Assembly: GCA_947648875.1 (NCBI GenBank) | Contig: CANSPM010000022.1 | Span: 1 to 56,993, forward strand | Length of the DNA: 56,993 nucleotides | Reading direction: 5' to 3' | Source of the DNA: an uncultured Lachnospiraceae bacterium | Lineage (GTDB): Bacteria > Bacillota > Clostridia > Lachnospirales > Lachnospiraceae | In this document: positions 10,151-23,573 of the stretch, in pieces | How positions within the stretch are numbered: position 1 is the stretch's first letter | How the letters are laid out: every line of letters begins with the position of its first letter | The notes under the pieces: generated by a model | The model's database searches: none | What the model was told of the DNA's origin: nothing | The model's input: the letters and a program-made list of their open reading frames with translations, nothing else | Position numbers and translations under genes: made by a program

Positions 10151-10245
10151 AAGCACACTCACCGGAGGCGGAATTTACGATGCCACCATGAGAATCAGAA
10201 CTGATGAATTGTCGGGCCTGTTTATCCTGAAAGGAGGATGCCCTT

Positions 10246-10656
10246 TTGAAGCACTCCAAATCGTCGCTCTTTTTAATGGAACTTATAATTGCACTGCTGT
10301 TCTTTTCTCTGGCCAGCACGGTATGCATCCGCCTGTTTGTCAAAGCCCACGCTCTGTCCGCCCAGACCGTGGATCAGAATTACGCCGTGAACTATGCCCA
10401 GAATATGGCGGAGGCCTTCACCGGATGCAACGGTGACTTACATACATTGCAGACATTGCTGTCCGGAAGCCTGCTGACAGAAGACGGCAGGCACCTGTCT
10501 CTGGAAGAAAACGGCTACCGCACTGATCTGACATGTAATATGCCCCCGGAGTCCGGCAGCACCTTGTCCGCAGAAATCCATGTGTCCAGGTTGGACAATG
10601 CGGATGTCCCGCTCTATACCCTGCATGTGGATCTGCATATCCCCCACATACGATAG
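10246..10656 (+). CDS. Prepilin-like protein with N-terminal methylation-type motif
   Basis: A 136-residue protein starting at TTG, fixed by AAGGAGG 8 nt upstream. Its N-terminus, SSLFLMELIIALLFF, resembles a class III prepilin signal: Ser at -1 instead of the usual Gly, a hydrophobic helix, and Glu at +5. The rest is a short, mostly polar domain. It is the best candidate in the operon for processing by a prepilin peptidase, although no peptidase gene is seen here. The 95-nt gap before it contains no separate gene. Confidence 0.78.
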   Translation: MKHSKSSLFLMELIIALLFFSLASTVCIRLFVKAHALSAQTVDQNYAVNYAQNMAEAFTGCNGDLHTLQTLLSGSLLTEDGRHLSLEENGYRTDLTCNMPPESGSTLSAEIHVSRLDNADVPLYTLHVDLHIPHIR

Positions 10657-10786
10657 CACTTTTCCAGACACTTGTTTCCGAAAAGCTCTGGTCCATACGG
10701 GAATGTCTGTAGGTGATCCGGCATGGAGCACAGAACTTGTGTCTGGAACAAACAGGCAAAAATCTACCCAGAAAGGAATCCTTCCC

Positions 10787-11236
10787 ATGCGCTTTCAGAA
10801 AAAAAACGGACCCGAATTTCATGTAAATGTAGGTTCTTCTTCCATTCTGCTAATATTTGTGATTCTCTGCCTGATCTCCTTTGCCACCCTGTCCATTGTC
10901 AGCGCCCATGCGGACGCCAAACTGAGCAGACGAGTGGTGGAACGGACGACTGCATACTATGAGGCCTGCAATCTGGTTCAGGAAAATATTGCCAATCTGG
11001 ACGACACTCTGACCGCCGTCTATGAAAACAGTTTTGACGAGGAGGAGTATTTTATGGCAGTAGGCCGCAACAAGACTTATACAATCACGATTTCCGATCT
11101 CCAAACCCTGTCCGTCACTGTCAATATTCTCTATCCGCAACAGGAGGGAGACCCTTTTTACCGCATCACCTCCTGGCAGGTTCTCACCGACAGTTCCGAT
11201 GTGGAAGAAGATAATTCGCCTCTGCTAATTCATTGA
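10787..11236 (+). CDS. Pilin-like membrane protein (fourth in operon)
   Basis: A 149-residue protein with an N-terminal hydrophobic helix (SSSILLIFVILCLISFATLS, about residues 17-36). An alpha-helical region follows (KLSRRVVERTTAYYEACNLVQ), then a small domain. This layout resembles GspK/PilX-like minor pilins. The ATG at 10787 has AAAGGA about 9 nt upstream; a longer open frame to the left has no start support. It is the last gene before the terminator at 11377. Function is assigned by context. Confidence 0.72.
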   Translation: MRFQKKNGPEFHVNVGSSSILLIFVILCLISFATLSIVSAHADAKLSRRVVERTTAYYEACNLVQENIANLDDTLTAVYENSFDEEEYFMAVGRNKTYTITISDLQTLSVTVNILYPQQEGDPFYRITSWQVLTDSSDVEEDNSPLLIH

Positions 11237-11376
11237 TTTTTCAGGCCTCCAGCGTACTCCAAATGATAGGGAACCTGTTTCTATTCAAATCTGCTCACAG
11301 CGATTGTTTTGATCCGTTTCGTTCCGGCACATAGTGCTTATTATACTGCCTCCTATACGCTGTTCACGATCAAGTT

Positions 11377-11408
11377 TATAGCGCCGCAGTACCATGGCGC
11401 TATATTTT
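11377..11408 (+). terminator. Rho-independent terminator of the pilus-like operon
   Basis: A perfect 9-bp stem TATAGCGCC/GGCGCTATA (11377-11385 with 11396-11404) is followed by TTTT. It is 140 nt after the last pilin-like gene and ends only a few bases before the next promoter. The stretch 11237-11511 holds this terminator and that promoter; I see no gene in it. Confidence 0.75.
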
Positions 11409-11412
11409 GCAT

Positions 11413-11441
11413 TTGACAGTTCGCGCTTGGTGTGTTATATT
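11413..11441 (+). promoter_or_regulatory. Promoter of the cysteine-peptide/lipoprotein module
   Basis: TTGACA (11413-11418), a 17-nt spacer and TATATT (11436-11441). The expected start is near 11448, about 65 nt before the small gene. The equivalent module at 34.4 kb has the same promoter type (34003-34031). Confidence 0.75.
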
Positions 11442-11511
11442 AAACGTTACGAAAATATTTAATTATCAACAATATTTTTGTAATACAACAACCTATAGAG
11501 GAGAAATGTAT

Positions 11512-11798
11512 ATGAGAAGAAGAATTTTACATCGCTGTTGGCAGCAGTACTGCTGTTCGGCAGTGCTACGGTGCAGACAGAGGCGAAGGAAGAGAGATGT
11601 AAGCATGGTCTTACCGGACTGCGCATAACATCCAGCACGGTAACAGGTGGTTATCACCATTCCTACACAGGACCCGATGGAATAACCAAGGGGTGTACGG
11701 TCAATAAAGGTACATACACTTATGTGGCGATATGCCTCGATTGCGGCGCGGAGGCGGGATCAGGATCGAGGATCATAGCACGAACCATAACTAATTGA
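11512..11798 (+). pseudogene. Frameshifted small secreted cysteine-containing protein
   Basis: An ATG with GAGGAG 8 nt upstream opens a frame that leaves the coding sense after about six codons. Moving back one base at about 11529 restores a complete signal peptide (TSLLAAVLLFGSATVQTEA). A mature domain of about 70 residues follows, with four Cys including a terminal CLDCG. One missing T in the TTTT run at 11525-11528 would explain it. Its C-T-V-x4-T-x-T-Y-x4-C-x2-C pattern matches the protein at 34378, so the two are homologous. A recent frameshift or a sequencing error are both possible. No function known. Confidence 0.65.
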
Positions 11799-11880
11799 TT
11801 TATATGTTTGATATCCGGCATGAGACATAAATCGCCTGTTTTGTGCCGGATATCATTGCCTATGAGGAAGGAGTCAAAAT

Positions 11881-14211
11881 GTGAAGAGATCGTTTACAGT
11901 CCTGATTCTGCTGATTCTGCTACTCCTGGCAGCCTGTGGACAGCGGGAAGATCAGAATACCGGGGAGGAGACAAATTCCGTTTCCATGCAGGCTACGCGT
12001 TCGGATACATACTGGACGGAAAAAGAATGGATTCATAACAAAAACATGGGAGCCTCCTCCCTGCATCCTCTGTATCTGACGGAGGAGATCCATGGCCTGG
12101 ATGTGGAACCTGCGGAGGCGTATGATGGGCGTTCCGTGACATACTGTGCTCTTGGAAACACCATCTACGGCCTGGAATCCTTTTATCGGAAAGAGGGCGA
12201 AAACCGGGAATCCTTTTATTATATGAGCCGCTATAACGGCACAGACAGGGAGATTGCGCGCTGCCCGATACAACTACCGTCTCCCGCAGAATACGGGATA
12301 GCAGGTTTTATCGTGGCTGCCTTTGATGTGCAAGACGAGCGGGAACTGGTATTGTTCCTTCAAGGACAGCAAGACCAAAGCCTTACGCAGGGATGTTACC
12401 TGGCCGTACATATAAGCCCGGAAGGAGAAATATTATCTGTGACAGATCTGTATCCGGCTTTGGAGGAACTGGATGTGGAGATGGGAATACTCTATGATAA
12501 AGCCTATGTGGACGGGGCAGGATACTATTACCTCCTTTCCGGACAGGCATATTTCGGGAGGGGAAACCAAGTCAGCGTACTTGATCCTGACGGGAAAATC
12601 ATAGGGGGCTTGACCCCTGGCGACGGATATACCGGCGTTAAATGGGCCATGAAACTGCCGGACGGCAGTCCCGTCTTCTCCTGGTCAAATGAAGAGCAGA
12701 TGAGAATCATGCTGCAAACCTTTGACATAGAAAAGAACACTCCGCATACGCTTCTGGAAAGTGAGTATCTGACAAACGCCTGGCTGTGGACCCCTGGGGA
12801 GGACGGGCATCTGTATTATGTGAACGGGGCAGATGAACTGACGCGCTGCGATATCCGCACTGGCTCTGTGGAAGAATGTATGTACTATCCGCAGTTGGGT
12901 CTGGATGGGGACAGGAAGTCGGAACATCTGGTTCGAATGGTCATAGGGGCGGAGGGGCAACCGCAATTTCTGGGCAGTAAGAACGGAGAAACTGTAATCT
13001 GTAGGCTGGACACAGAGAAGCCTGCGAAGGAAGCAATACGTCTTCTAAGTAGAAGTGGATTTTCAAACTACATAAAAGACGGCGCTGCCGCCTACTCTCA
13101 AAAAAACCCCGATTGTCCCGCCATATTGGAGTATCCCGAAGAAAATAAAGAGGATTACTGGAACCGGGCCATGGCAGAACTTATGTCCGCACAGGGAGCG
13201 GACATGTACTATGTCTCCATATCTGAAATGCGCATATTGCAGGCAAAAGGTGTCCTGGCAGATTTGTCGGGACTGATTTCGGATGAAACCCTGGGAGCGC
13301 TGTGGCCTGCCGCCCGGGAGATCGGAACTGTTGATGGAATCCTGGCAGGGATTCCCCTGGAAGCCCGGGTAGAATCTATGCTTGTATCGAACGACATATG
13401 GGCTGAAAACCACTGGACACTTGAGGAGGCGCTGGACGTGCTGGAAGCACACCCCGAGAAGCAGTATCCCCTTATGTCCCATCTGGCATTTGACAAATAT
13501 GATGCGCTTTCCTGGCTGGCTCTGAAAAGTCTGGCGGACTCCCCTTTTCTGGATCTGGACAAAGGAACCTGTAATTTTGATAATCCACTGTTTATCCGGA
13601 CTCTTGAACTTGCGGGAAAATGCGAGAAGTCCTTCGATTTTAATGAAGCGCAGTCGCTATATCCGGAGAAAGACTGGACAGCTATGATGATACCAGTGAA
13701 TATAGGAAATTTTGAAGACTTCAAAAGCACGCTGGGCGAAGAGTATCATGTGGTTGGATTCCCCACCACAGGGAAGAGCGGGACTTACTGGAACAACGGA
13801 GGACTTCTGGTGGTAAACAGGGAGACAACGCATGCCAAAGAGGTTGGGATGCTGTTGGAGGAGCTACTCAGCTACGACAGACAATATACTCTATTCGCAT
13901 CGACTCCTGTGAGGCGGGATATGCTGGACCATCGGCTCACACAGCATTCCATTGGGGGAATTTCCGGGATGTATATTGAATATGGGAACGGTATGATGAA
14001 GGAGCTCACGCCCGGCCCAAAAGGGGACTACAGAATTGAGGAATTTAACGCAATCATGGAGGGAAGTGTTGGTAAAGCCGTGGATACAGATGCTATTGCG
14101 GAAATCATTCTGGAGGAAAGCGGCAACTATTTTTCCGGAGACAGGGATGCTGCGGAGGTGGCAGGCATCATTCAAAACAGGGTTCAGTTATATTTAAATG
14201 AGCATCGATAG
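11881..14211 (+). CDS. Large lipoprotein: beta-propeller-like N-half, solute-binding-protein-like C-half
   Basis: A 776-residue lipoprotein with lipobox LAAC (Cys19). Residues about 50-380 contain repeated strand-rich segments such as RSVTYCALGNTIYGLES, DGHLYYVNGADELTRCD and TVICRLDTEKP, which suggest a beta-propeller. From about residue 390 it resembles family 1 extracellular solute-binding proteins (SGFSNYIKDGAAAYSQ..., then ADMYYVSISEMRILQAKGVLADLSG). It ends QNRVQLYLNEHR. No ABC permease gene is adjacent, so a sensing or capture role is as likely as transport. The GTG start is set by AAGGAG 7 nt upstream. It follows the frameshifted small protein by 82 nt; a broken paralogue lies at 34683. 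Confidence 0.85.
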   Translation: MKRSFTVLILLILLLLAACGQREDQNTGEETNSVSMQATRSDTYWTEKEWIHNKNMGASSLHPLYLTEEIHGLDVEPAEAYDGRSVTYCALGNTIYGLESFYRKEGENRESFYYMSRYNGTDREIARCPIQLPSPAEYGIAGFIVAAFDVQDERELVLFLQGQQDQSLTQGCYLAVHISPEGEILSVTDLYPALEELDVEMGILYDKAYVDGAGYYYLLSGQAYFGRGNQVSVLDPDGKIIGGLTPGDGYTGVKWAMKLPDGSPVFSWSNEEQMRIMLQTFDIEKNTPHTLLESEYLTNAWLWTPGEDGHLYYVNGADELTRCDIRTGSVEECMYYPQLGLDGDRKSEHLVRMVIGAEGQPQFLGSKNGETVICRLDTEKPAKEAIRLLSRSGFSNYIKDGAAAYSQKNPDCPAILEYPEENKEDYWNRAMAELMSAQGADMYYVSISEMRILQAKGVLADLSGLISDETLGALWPAAREIGTVDGILAGIPLEARVESMLVSNDIWAENHWTLEEALDVLEAHPEKQYPLMSHLAFDKYDALSWLALKSLADSPFLDLDKGTCNFDNPLFIRTLELAGKCEKSFDFNEAQSLYPEKDWTAMMIPVNIGNFEDFKSTLGEEYHVVGFPTTGKSGTYWNNGGLLVVNRETTHAKEVGMLLEELLSYDRQYTLFASTPVRRDMLDHRLTQHSIGGISGMYIEYGNGMMKELTPGPKGDYRIEEFNAIMEGSVGKAVDTDAIAEIILEESGNYFSGDRDAAEVAGIIQNRVQLYLNEHR

Positions 14212-14237
14212 CGCAAGGATGCCATTGTCAGGAAATA

Positions 14238-14271
14238 ACAAGGGCCGACCCCCTACGGGTTCAGCCCTTGT
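14238..14271 (-). terminator. Terminator of the rpoBC operon
   Basis: An 8-bp GC-rich stem, ACAAGGGC paired with GCCCTTGT (14238-14245 with 14264-14271), contains further pairing in the loop. On the minus strand it is followed by TTATTT. It lies just after rpoC, between the convergent lipoprotein and rpoC, and may also work on the other strand. Confidence 0.6.
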
Positions 14272-14283
14272 ATCATGTGATCC

Positions 14284-18072
<3,789 letters not shown>

Positions 18073-18108
18073 TATGGCACTCCCTTCCAATATTCGTTTA
18101 TAACTGTA

Positions 18109-21100
18109 TTAGAACTCTTCGTCTGACTCGTCATAACCCTCGTCGGCATAGTCGTCATCGCTGAAATCATCATCCGCATTGATCAACTCGCCGCTTTCAT
18201 CGTCGAATTCCTGTGCCTGATAGCCCATCTCTCCCAGAGAGTTGCCATCATAGTTGTCATCATACTTACGGTCGCCTTCCATCTCATAGCGGTAATCCGT
18301 CTCATTGTAATCAATCGTCTCCGCAATCTCCACTTCCGTGTTGTCATCGCGCAGCACTCTCACATCCAGCCCCAGGGCCTGCAATTCTTTCAAAAGCACT
18401 TTGAAGGACTCCGGAATGCTGGGCTCAGGGATATTATCTCCCTTGATGATGGCCTCATAGGTTTTCACACGCCCCACCACGTCATCTGACTTCACGGTCA
18501 GAATCTCCTGCAAAGTGTAGGAAGCGCCATAGGCTTCCAGCGCCCACACTTCCATCTCTCCGAAACGTTGTCCGCCGAACTGGGCCTTACCGCCCAGAGG
18601 CTGCTGCGTAACCAGAGAGTATGGGCCGGTGGAACGGGCATGGATCTTATCATCCACCAGATGATGCAGCTTTAAATAGTGCATGTGACCGATTGTTACC
18701 GCACTGTCAAAATATTCGCCGGTACGACCGTCCCTCAGACGCACCTTGCCGTCGCGGGAGATGGGAACGCCCTTCCAGACCTCCCTGTGCTCCCTGTTCT
18801 CAGACAGATACCCCATTACCTCGGGCAGCAGTTCCTCGCTGTGCAGGCTCTCAAAGGTATCGCCGTTCCAGGATCTCCCGTCAGGGGCAGTATCTCTCCC
18901 CTCCGTCTTCCACTGCTCTGCCTCCGCCTGGTCAAAGGGCAAGTTTGCATAGTCGTTGGCCAGGTCCAGCGTGTCCATGATGTCCTTCTCGTTGGCGCCG
19001 TCGAACACGGGCGTCGCCACATTGAATCCCAAAGCCTTGGCTGCCAGGGACAGATGGATCTCCAGTACCTGTCCAATATTCATACGGGACGGCACACCCA
19101 GGGGATTCAGCACGATATCCAGAGGGCGTCCGTTGGGCAGATAGGGCATATCCTCCACCGGCAGCACACGGGAAACCACACCCTTGTTTCCGTGACGACC
19201 CGCCATCTTATCTCCCACGGAAATCTTTCTCTTCTGCGCTATATAAATGCGGACCGCCATGTTTACGCCGGGGGAAAGCTCATCGCTGTTCTCTCTGGTA
19301 AACACTTTGGCGTCCACCACGATCCCGTATTCGCCATGCGGCACCTTCAGGGAAGTATCACGCACCTCTCTGGCTTTCTCACCGAAGATAGCGCGAAGCA
19401 GTCTCTCCTCGGCTGTCAGTTCGGTTTCTCCCTTTGGCGTAACCTTACCCACCAGAATGTCGCCTGCGCGCACTTCCGCGCCAATGCGGATAATACCTCT
19501 GTCATCCAGATCCTTCAGCGCATCGTCTCCCACGCCGGGAACATCCCGGGTAATCTCCTCGGGACCTAACTTGGTGTCACGGGCTTCGGCCTCGTATTCC
19601 TCTATATGAACGGAAGTATACACATCCTCCATCACCAGTCTTTCACTGAGCAGAACGGCATCCTCGTAGTTGTAGCCCTCCCAGGTCATAAAGCCGATCA
19701 GGGGGTTTTTGCCCAGCGCCAGTTCGCCCTCGTCGGTGGACGGACCGTCGGCGATTACCTGTCCGGCTTCCACATGATCTCCCTTGAACACAATGGGCTT
19801 CTGGTTGTAGCAGTTGGACTGGTTGCTGCGCGAGAACTTGGACAGACGAAATTCCATCTTCTCCCCGTCGTCACAGGAAATTTTAATCAGGTTGGAAGAC
19901 ACATACTCCACCTTACCTGCCTTGGGTGCCACGACACAGACGCCGGAGTCCACCGCCGCCTTCTGTTCAATACCCGTACCCACCACAGGAGCCTCGGTGT
20001 CCAGCAGAGGCACCGCCTGACGCTGCATGTTGGAACCCATCAGCGCGCGGTTGGCATCATCGTTCTCCAGGAAAGGAATCAGCGCCGTAGCCACGGAGAA
20101 CACCATTCGGGGAGAAACATCCATATAGTCAAACATGGCCTTGGGATATTCCTGCGTCTCCTCGCGGTAACGACCGGACACACTGTTCCGGACGAAATGC
20201 CCCTCGTCGTCCAGCTGCTCGTTGGCCTGAGCCACATGATAATTGTCTTCCTCGTCGGCGGTCATATACACCACATCCTCCGTCACACGGGGATTGACAG
20301 GATCTGTCTTGTCGATCTTGCGGTAAGGCGCTTCCACAAAGCCATACTCATTGATCCGGGCATAGCTTGCCAGAGAGTTGATCAGTCCGATATTAGGACC
20401 TTCCGGTGTCTCAATGGGGCACATTCTGCCATAGTGGGAATAGTGTACGTCACGCACCTCAAATCCGGCGCGGTCTCTGGACAGACCGCCGGGACCCAGA
20501 GCGGACAGACGTCTCTTGTGGGTCAGCTCACCCAGAGGATTGTTCTGATCCATAAACTGAGACAGCTGTGAGGAGCCAAAGAACTCCTTTACAGCGGCGG
20601 TCACCGGCTTAATATTGATCAGAGACTGCGGAGAAATATCCTCTGCGTCATGCGTAGTCATGCGCTCGCGCACTACCCTCTCCATTCTGGACAGGCCGAT
20701 GCGGTACTGGTTCTGCAAAAGTTCCCCCACCGCGCGGATACGTCTGTTGCCCAGGTGGTCGATATCGTCATCGTTGCCCAGGCCATACTCCAGATGCATA
20801 TTATAATTAATGGAAGCGAAAATATCTTCCTTGGTGATATGTTTGGGAATCAGCTCGTGCACATTTTTCTTGATAGCCTCGGCCAGCTTTCCGGGATCTT
20901 CCCCGAATTCCCCCAGAATCTCCTCCAGCACCGGATAGTACACCCACTCTGTAACCCCCAGCTCCCTGGGCTTACAGTCCACAAAACTTGTGATGTCCAC
21001 CATCATATTGGACAAAACCTTCACATTGCGTTCCTCTGTCTGTATATACACAAAGGGAATTGCCGCGTTCTGAATCGCATCCGCCAGTTCCGCAGTCACT

Positions 21101-22044
21101 TTAGTGCCCGCCGCCGCCACCACTTCGCCAGTGGACGGGTCCACGGCATCGGCCGCCAGGACCTGATGTCTGATACGGTTGCGCAGCGCGAGCTTCTTGT
21201 TAAATTTATATCTTCCGACTTTGGCCAAATCATATCTACGGGGGTCAAAAAACATGGCGTTGATCAGACTCTCGGCGCTCTCCACGCTCAAGGGCTCGCC
21301 GGGACGGATCTTTTTATATAACTCTAACAGACCCTCCTGATAATTCTCAGCAGTGTCCTTGGCAAAGCTCGCCTCGATCTTGGGTTCATCGCCAAATACT
21401 TCGCGGATCTCGTCGTTGGTCCCGATTCCCAGCGCCCTGATCAGAACCGTGATAGGCACCTTTCTGGTACGGTCCACACGCACATAAAACACATCGTTGG
21501 AGTCCGTCTCATACTCCAGCCACGCGCCGCGATTGGGAATTACGGTACAGGAGAAAAGTCTCTTGCCGATCTTGTCGTGTCCTATCCCATAATAGATGCC
21601 GGGGGAACGCACCAATTGGCTCACGATGACACGCTCCGCGCCATTGATGATGAAAGTGCCCGTGGCCGTCATCAGAGGCAGATCACCCATGAAAATCTCA
21701 TGCTCACTGATCTCCTCTTTCTCCTTATTGTACAGACGTACCTTTACTTTCAGAGGTGCCGCGTAATTGGCATCCCTCTCCTTGCACTCTTCAATGGAAT
21801 ACTTTACATCGTTTTCGCACAGTTCAAAATCTACGAATTCTAAACTGAGGGAACCGCTGTAATCGGCGATGGGAGAGATGTCGTCAAAGACTTCCTTCAA
21901 GCCTTCCTTCAGAAACCACTGATAGGAGTCCTTCTGGACTTCGATCAGGTTGGGCATCTCTAAAACCTCTTTTTGTCTCGAATAACTCATACGCATGTTC
22001 TTGCTGTTCGCAATTGGACGTATTCTGTTTTTTTCCATGGACAT
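18109..22044 (-). CDS. rpoB: RNA polymerase beta subunit
   Basis: The beta subunit of RNA polymerase, 1311 residues, longer than the 1193 of Bacillus subtilis. The rifampicin-binding region is wild type ([20 protein letters not shown]), as are [16 protein letters not shown] and the C-terminal [24 protein letters not shown]. After the conserved end there is an acidic tail of about 85 residues ending DESDEEF. A second in-frame ATG lies two codons in (22038). The ribosome site is GGGGTG. Confidence 0.97.
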   Translation of the reverse strand: MSMEKNRIRPIANSKNMRMSYSRQKEVLEMPNLIEVQKDSYQWFLKEGLKEVFDDISPIADYSGSLSLEFVDFELCENDVKYSIEECKERDANYAAPLKVKVRLYNKEKEEISEHEIFMGDLPLMTATGTFIINGAERVIVSQLVRSPGIYYGIGHDKIGKRLFSCTVIPNRGAWLEYETDSNDVFYVRVDRTRKVPITVLIRALGIGTNDEIREVFGDEPKIEASFAKDTAENYQEGLLELYKKIRPGEPLSVESAESLINAMFFDPRRYDLAKVGRYKFNKKLALRNRIRHQVLAADAVDPSTGEVVAAAGTKVTAELADAIQNAAIPFVYIQTEERNVKVLSNMMVDITSFVDCKPRELGVTEWVYYPVLEEILGEFGEDPGKLAEAIKKNVHELIPKHITKEDIFASINYNMHLEYGLGNDDDIDHLGNRRIRAVGELLQNQYRIGLSRMERVVRERMTTHDAEDISPQSLINIKPVTAAVKEFFGSSQLSQFMDQNNPLGELTHKRRLSALGPGGLSRDRAGFEVRDVHYSHYGRMCPIETPEGPNIGLINSLASYARINEYGFVEAPYRKIDKTDPVNPRVTEDVVYMTADEEDNYHVAQANEQLDDEGHFVRNSVSGRYREETQEYPKAMFDYMDVSPRMVFSVATALIPFLENDDANRALMGSNMQRQAVPLLDTEAPVVGTGIEQKAAVDSGVCVVAPKAGKVEYVSSNLIKISCDDGEKMEFRLSKFSRSNQSNCYNQKPIVFKGDHVEAGQVIADGPSTDEGELALGKNPLIGFMTWEGYNYEDAVLLSERLVMEDVYTSVHIEEYEAEARDTKLGPEEITRDVPGVGDDALKDLDDRGIIRIGAEVRAGDILVGKVTPKGETELTAEERLLRAIFGEKAREVRDTSLKVPHGEYGIVVDAKVFTRENSDELSPGVNMAVRIYIAQKRKISVGDKMAGRHGNKGVVSRVLPVEDMPYLPNGRPLDIVLNPLGVPSRMNIGQVLEIHLSLAAKALGFNVATPVFDGANEKDIMDTLDLANDYANLPFDQAEAEQWKTEGRDTAPDGRSWNGDTFESLHSEELLPEVMGYLSENREHREVWKGVPISRDGKVRLRDGRTGEYFDSAVTIGHMHYLKLHHLVDDKIHARSTGPYSLVTQQPLGGKAQFGGQRFGEMEVWALEAYGASYTLQEILTVKSDDVVGRVKTYEAIIKGDNIPEPSIPESFKVLLKELQALGLDVRVLRDDNTEVEIAETIDYNETDYRYEMEGDRKYDDNYDGNSLGEMGYQAQEFDDESGELINADDDFSDDDYADEGYDESDEEF

Positions 22045-22138
22045 TTCACCCCGTTCTTTTTGATTTGCCTATTTGCCGCTGGTCTGCTATATATACACGT
22101 CAAAAATAAGCATAACACACCACAATAGTGCATCTTCC

Positions 22139-22167
22139 ATACTAACACAAACATTTCAGGGAGTCAA
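22139..22167 (-). promoter_or_regulatory. Promoter upstream of rpoB
   Basis: Minus-strand TTGACT (22162-22167), 17 nt, TAGTAT (22139-22144). It lies between the rplL attenuator and rpoB, so rpoBC can be transcribed separately from rplJL. The leader would be about 90 nt. Confidence 0.65.
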
Positions 22168-22199
22168 GCAGATTTTTGGATAAAACAGGATAATAATGA

Positions 22200-22234
22200 A
22201 AAGCAGCGGACCCGCCTGAGACCAGCGAGTCCGC
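22200..22234 (-). terminator. Partial terminator (attenuator) between rplL and rpoB
   Basis: A 10-bp stem pairs 22225-22234 with 22206-22215 (one G-U pair in the minus RNA). A short U-tract (TGCTTTTC) follows. It starts 15 nt after the rplL stop. In other bacteria a leaky terminator here reduces rpoBC relative to rplJL; the weak U-run fits this. Confidence 0.6.
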
Positions 22235-22248
22235 GTAAAAGATATGGT

Positions 22249-22620
22249 TTACTTAAGAGTAGCCTTTGCGCCAACCTCTTCCAGCTTCTTCTTAATCTCC
22301 TCAGCCTCGTCCTTGGACGCCGCTTCCTTAACCATCTTGGGAGCGCTGTCTACCAGATCCTTAGCTTCCTTCAGGCCCAGGCCGGTGATCTCACGAACCA
22401 CCTTGATAACCTTAACCTTCTCGGCGCCGATCTCGGTCAGTTCCACATCAAACTCGGTCTTCTCCTCTTCTGCCGCCGCCGCAGGGCCTGCTGCCACTAC
22501 AACACCTGCTGCCGCAGATACGCCAAACTCCTCTTCACATGCCTTTACCAGGTCATTTAACTCTAATACGCTCAACTCTTTGATCGCGTCGATTAATTCC
22601 TGAGCTGTCAATTTAGCCAT
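22249..22620 (-). CDS. rplL: 50S ribosomal protein L7/L12
   Basis: The stalk protein L7/L12, 123 residues, present in several copies per ribosome, where it recruits translation GTPases. It has the N-terminal dimerisation part, an Ala-rich hinge (about residues 37-55) and the C-terminal factor-binding domain ([16 protein letters not shown]). A GGAGGAAAAG site precedes the ATG and adjoins the last copy of the 103-bp tandem repeat of the rplJ-rplL spacer. Confidence 0.98.
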   Translation of the reverse strand: MAKLTAQELIDAIKELSVLELNDLVKACEEEFGVSAAAGVVVAAGPAAAAEEEKTEFDVELTEIGAEKVKVIKVVREITGLGLKEAKDLVDSAPKMVKEAASKDEAEEIKKKLEEVGAKATLK

Positions 22621-22632
22621 TTTCTTTTCCTC

Positions 22633-22854
22633 CTGATTATTAGTTCCGCAACATCCCTGCCAGTACCCTATCCCACGGCATAAATTCCGTCCAAAATGCG
22701 TCCGGCATTTATTCCCGGCACTGTCCGGGCCGTTGCTGATTATTAGTTCCGCAACTTCCCTGCCAGTACCTTATCCCACGGAATAAATTCCGTCCAAAAT
22801 GCGGCCGGCATTTATTCCCGGCACTGTCCGGGCCGTTGCTGATTATTAAGTTCC
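22633..22854 (-). repeat. Tandem 103-bp repeat in the rplJ-rplL spacer
   Basis: Two copies of a 103-bp unit (22633-22735 and 22736-22838) differ at only four positions; the first 16 or so bases of a third copy run to about 22854. On the minus strand each unit can fold into one long imperfect hairpin: CAAC with GTTG at the base, CAGTGCC with GGTACTG, and near the top GGAATAAAT with ATTTATTCC. The repeat fills almost all of the 297-nt spacer and abuts the rplL ribosome site. No gene is seen in it. Confidence 0.9.
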
Positions 22855-22917
22855 ACTGCTTTTGGGATTACACAGTTCTCTGTCCCCTGCGGATGAGCCC
22901 TCAGCGGACATTACGGA

Positions 22918-23454
22918 TTACTCCGAAGCGGCAGGAGCTTCCTCGGATGACGCCCCGGCACATGCTGCCGCGCCGCCTTTTTCTGCCAGCTGGTTCATTA
23001 CGCGGGCGAAGTTGGTGATCGGGGACTGCATGGAACCAAGCAGTCTGGAAATCAATACTTCTCTGGAAGGGATGCTTGCAATGGAAGCCATACCCTTGGC
23101 ATCGTACACGGTTCCTTCAACCACACCAGCCTTAATCTCCAGCTTGTCAGCCTTCTTGGCGAACTCGGCCAGTACTCTTGCAGGCGCCGTAGCGTCTGTG
23201 GTGGAGTAGGCCATCGCGCTGGGACCGTTCAGGTATGGAGCCAGTCCTTCAAAAGCGGTGTCCTTGAACGCGAAGTTCATCATGGTGTTCTTGTAAACCT
23301 TGTAAACAACGCCTGCCTCACGCAAATTTTTACGCAGTTCGGTATCCTGTTCAACAGTCAGCCCGCGGTAGTCCACCAGAACTACGGACTGCGCGTCTTT
23401 GATACCTGCGGAAATCTCTTCCACAATAGGCTGTTTTAATTCGACCTTTGCCAT
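22918..23454 (-). CDS. rplJ: 50S ribosomal protein L10
   Basis: L10, which anchors L7/L12 dimers to the large subunit and represses its own operon in many bacteria. It is 178 residues long and starts MAKVELKQPIVEEI, with VLVDYRGLTVEQDTELRK and the RVLAEFAKKADKLEIK segment. The last 20 residues are Ala/Glu-rich. The ribosome site AGGAGGTAGAG precedes the ATG. A 265-nt leader with an attenuator lies upstream. Confidence 0.97.
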   Translation of the reverse strand: MAKVELKQPIVEEISAGIKDAQSVVLVDYRGLTVEQDTELRKNLREAGVVYKVYKNTMMNFAFKDTAFEGLAPYLNGPSAMAYSTTDATAPARVLAEFAKKADKLEIKAGVVEGTVYDAKGMASIASIPSREVLISRLLGSMQSPITNFARVMNQLAEKGGAAACAGASSEEAPAASE

Positions 23455-23525
23455 TTCTCTACCTCCTTTTAGATTTTGTTGCCGAAAGATGATTCGGAAG
23501 CTATGCTTCCGACACTAATCTGGGC

Positions 23526-23552
23526 CGTATCACAGGCAGCGCCTGCGATACG
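23526..23552 (-). repeat. GC-rich palindromic hairpin, family member
   Basis: A 12-bp stem (23526-23537 with 23541-23552) has a 3-nt loop; the single imperfection is a G-U pair in the minus-strand RNA. The core TATCACAGGC...GCCTGCGATA recurs at 28361-28383 in the secE-rpmG spacer. Confidence 0.6.
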
Positions 23553-23573
23553 CGGACAGAGGAAGGTCTTATA

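Noticed and set aside
10580..11236. Longer N-terminus for the fourth pilin-like protein (218 residues)
   Set aside because: The extension overlaps the previous gene in another frame; the ATG at 10787 has a ribosome site and begins directly before the membrane helix.
11512..11540. Programmed ribosomal frameshift
   Set aside because: The site does not have a canonical X-XXY-YYZ heptamer in frame and no downstream stimulatory structure is clear; a one-base loss is simpler.
19606..20571. Plus-strand frames opposite rpoB (also 18679-19569)
   Set aside because: Antisense shadows of rpoB with no ribosome site or known motif.
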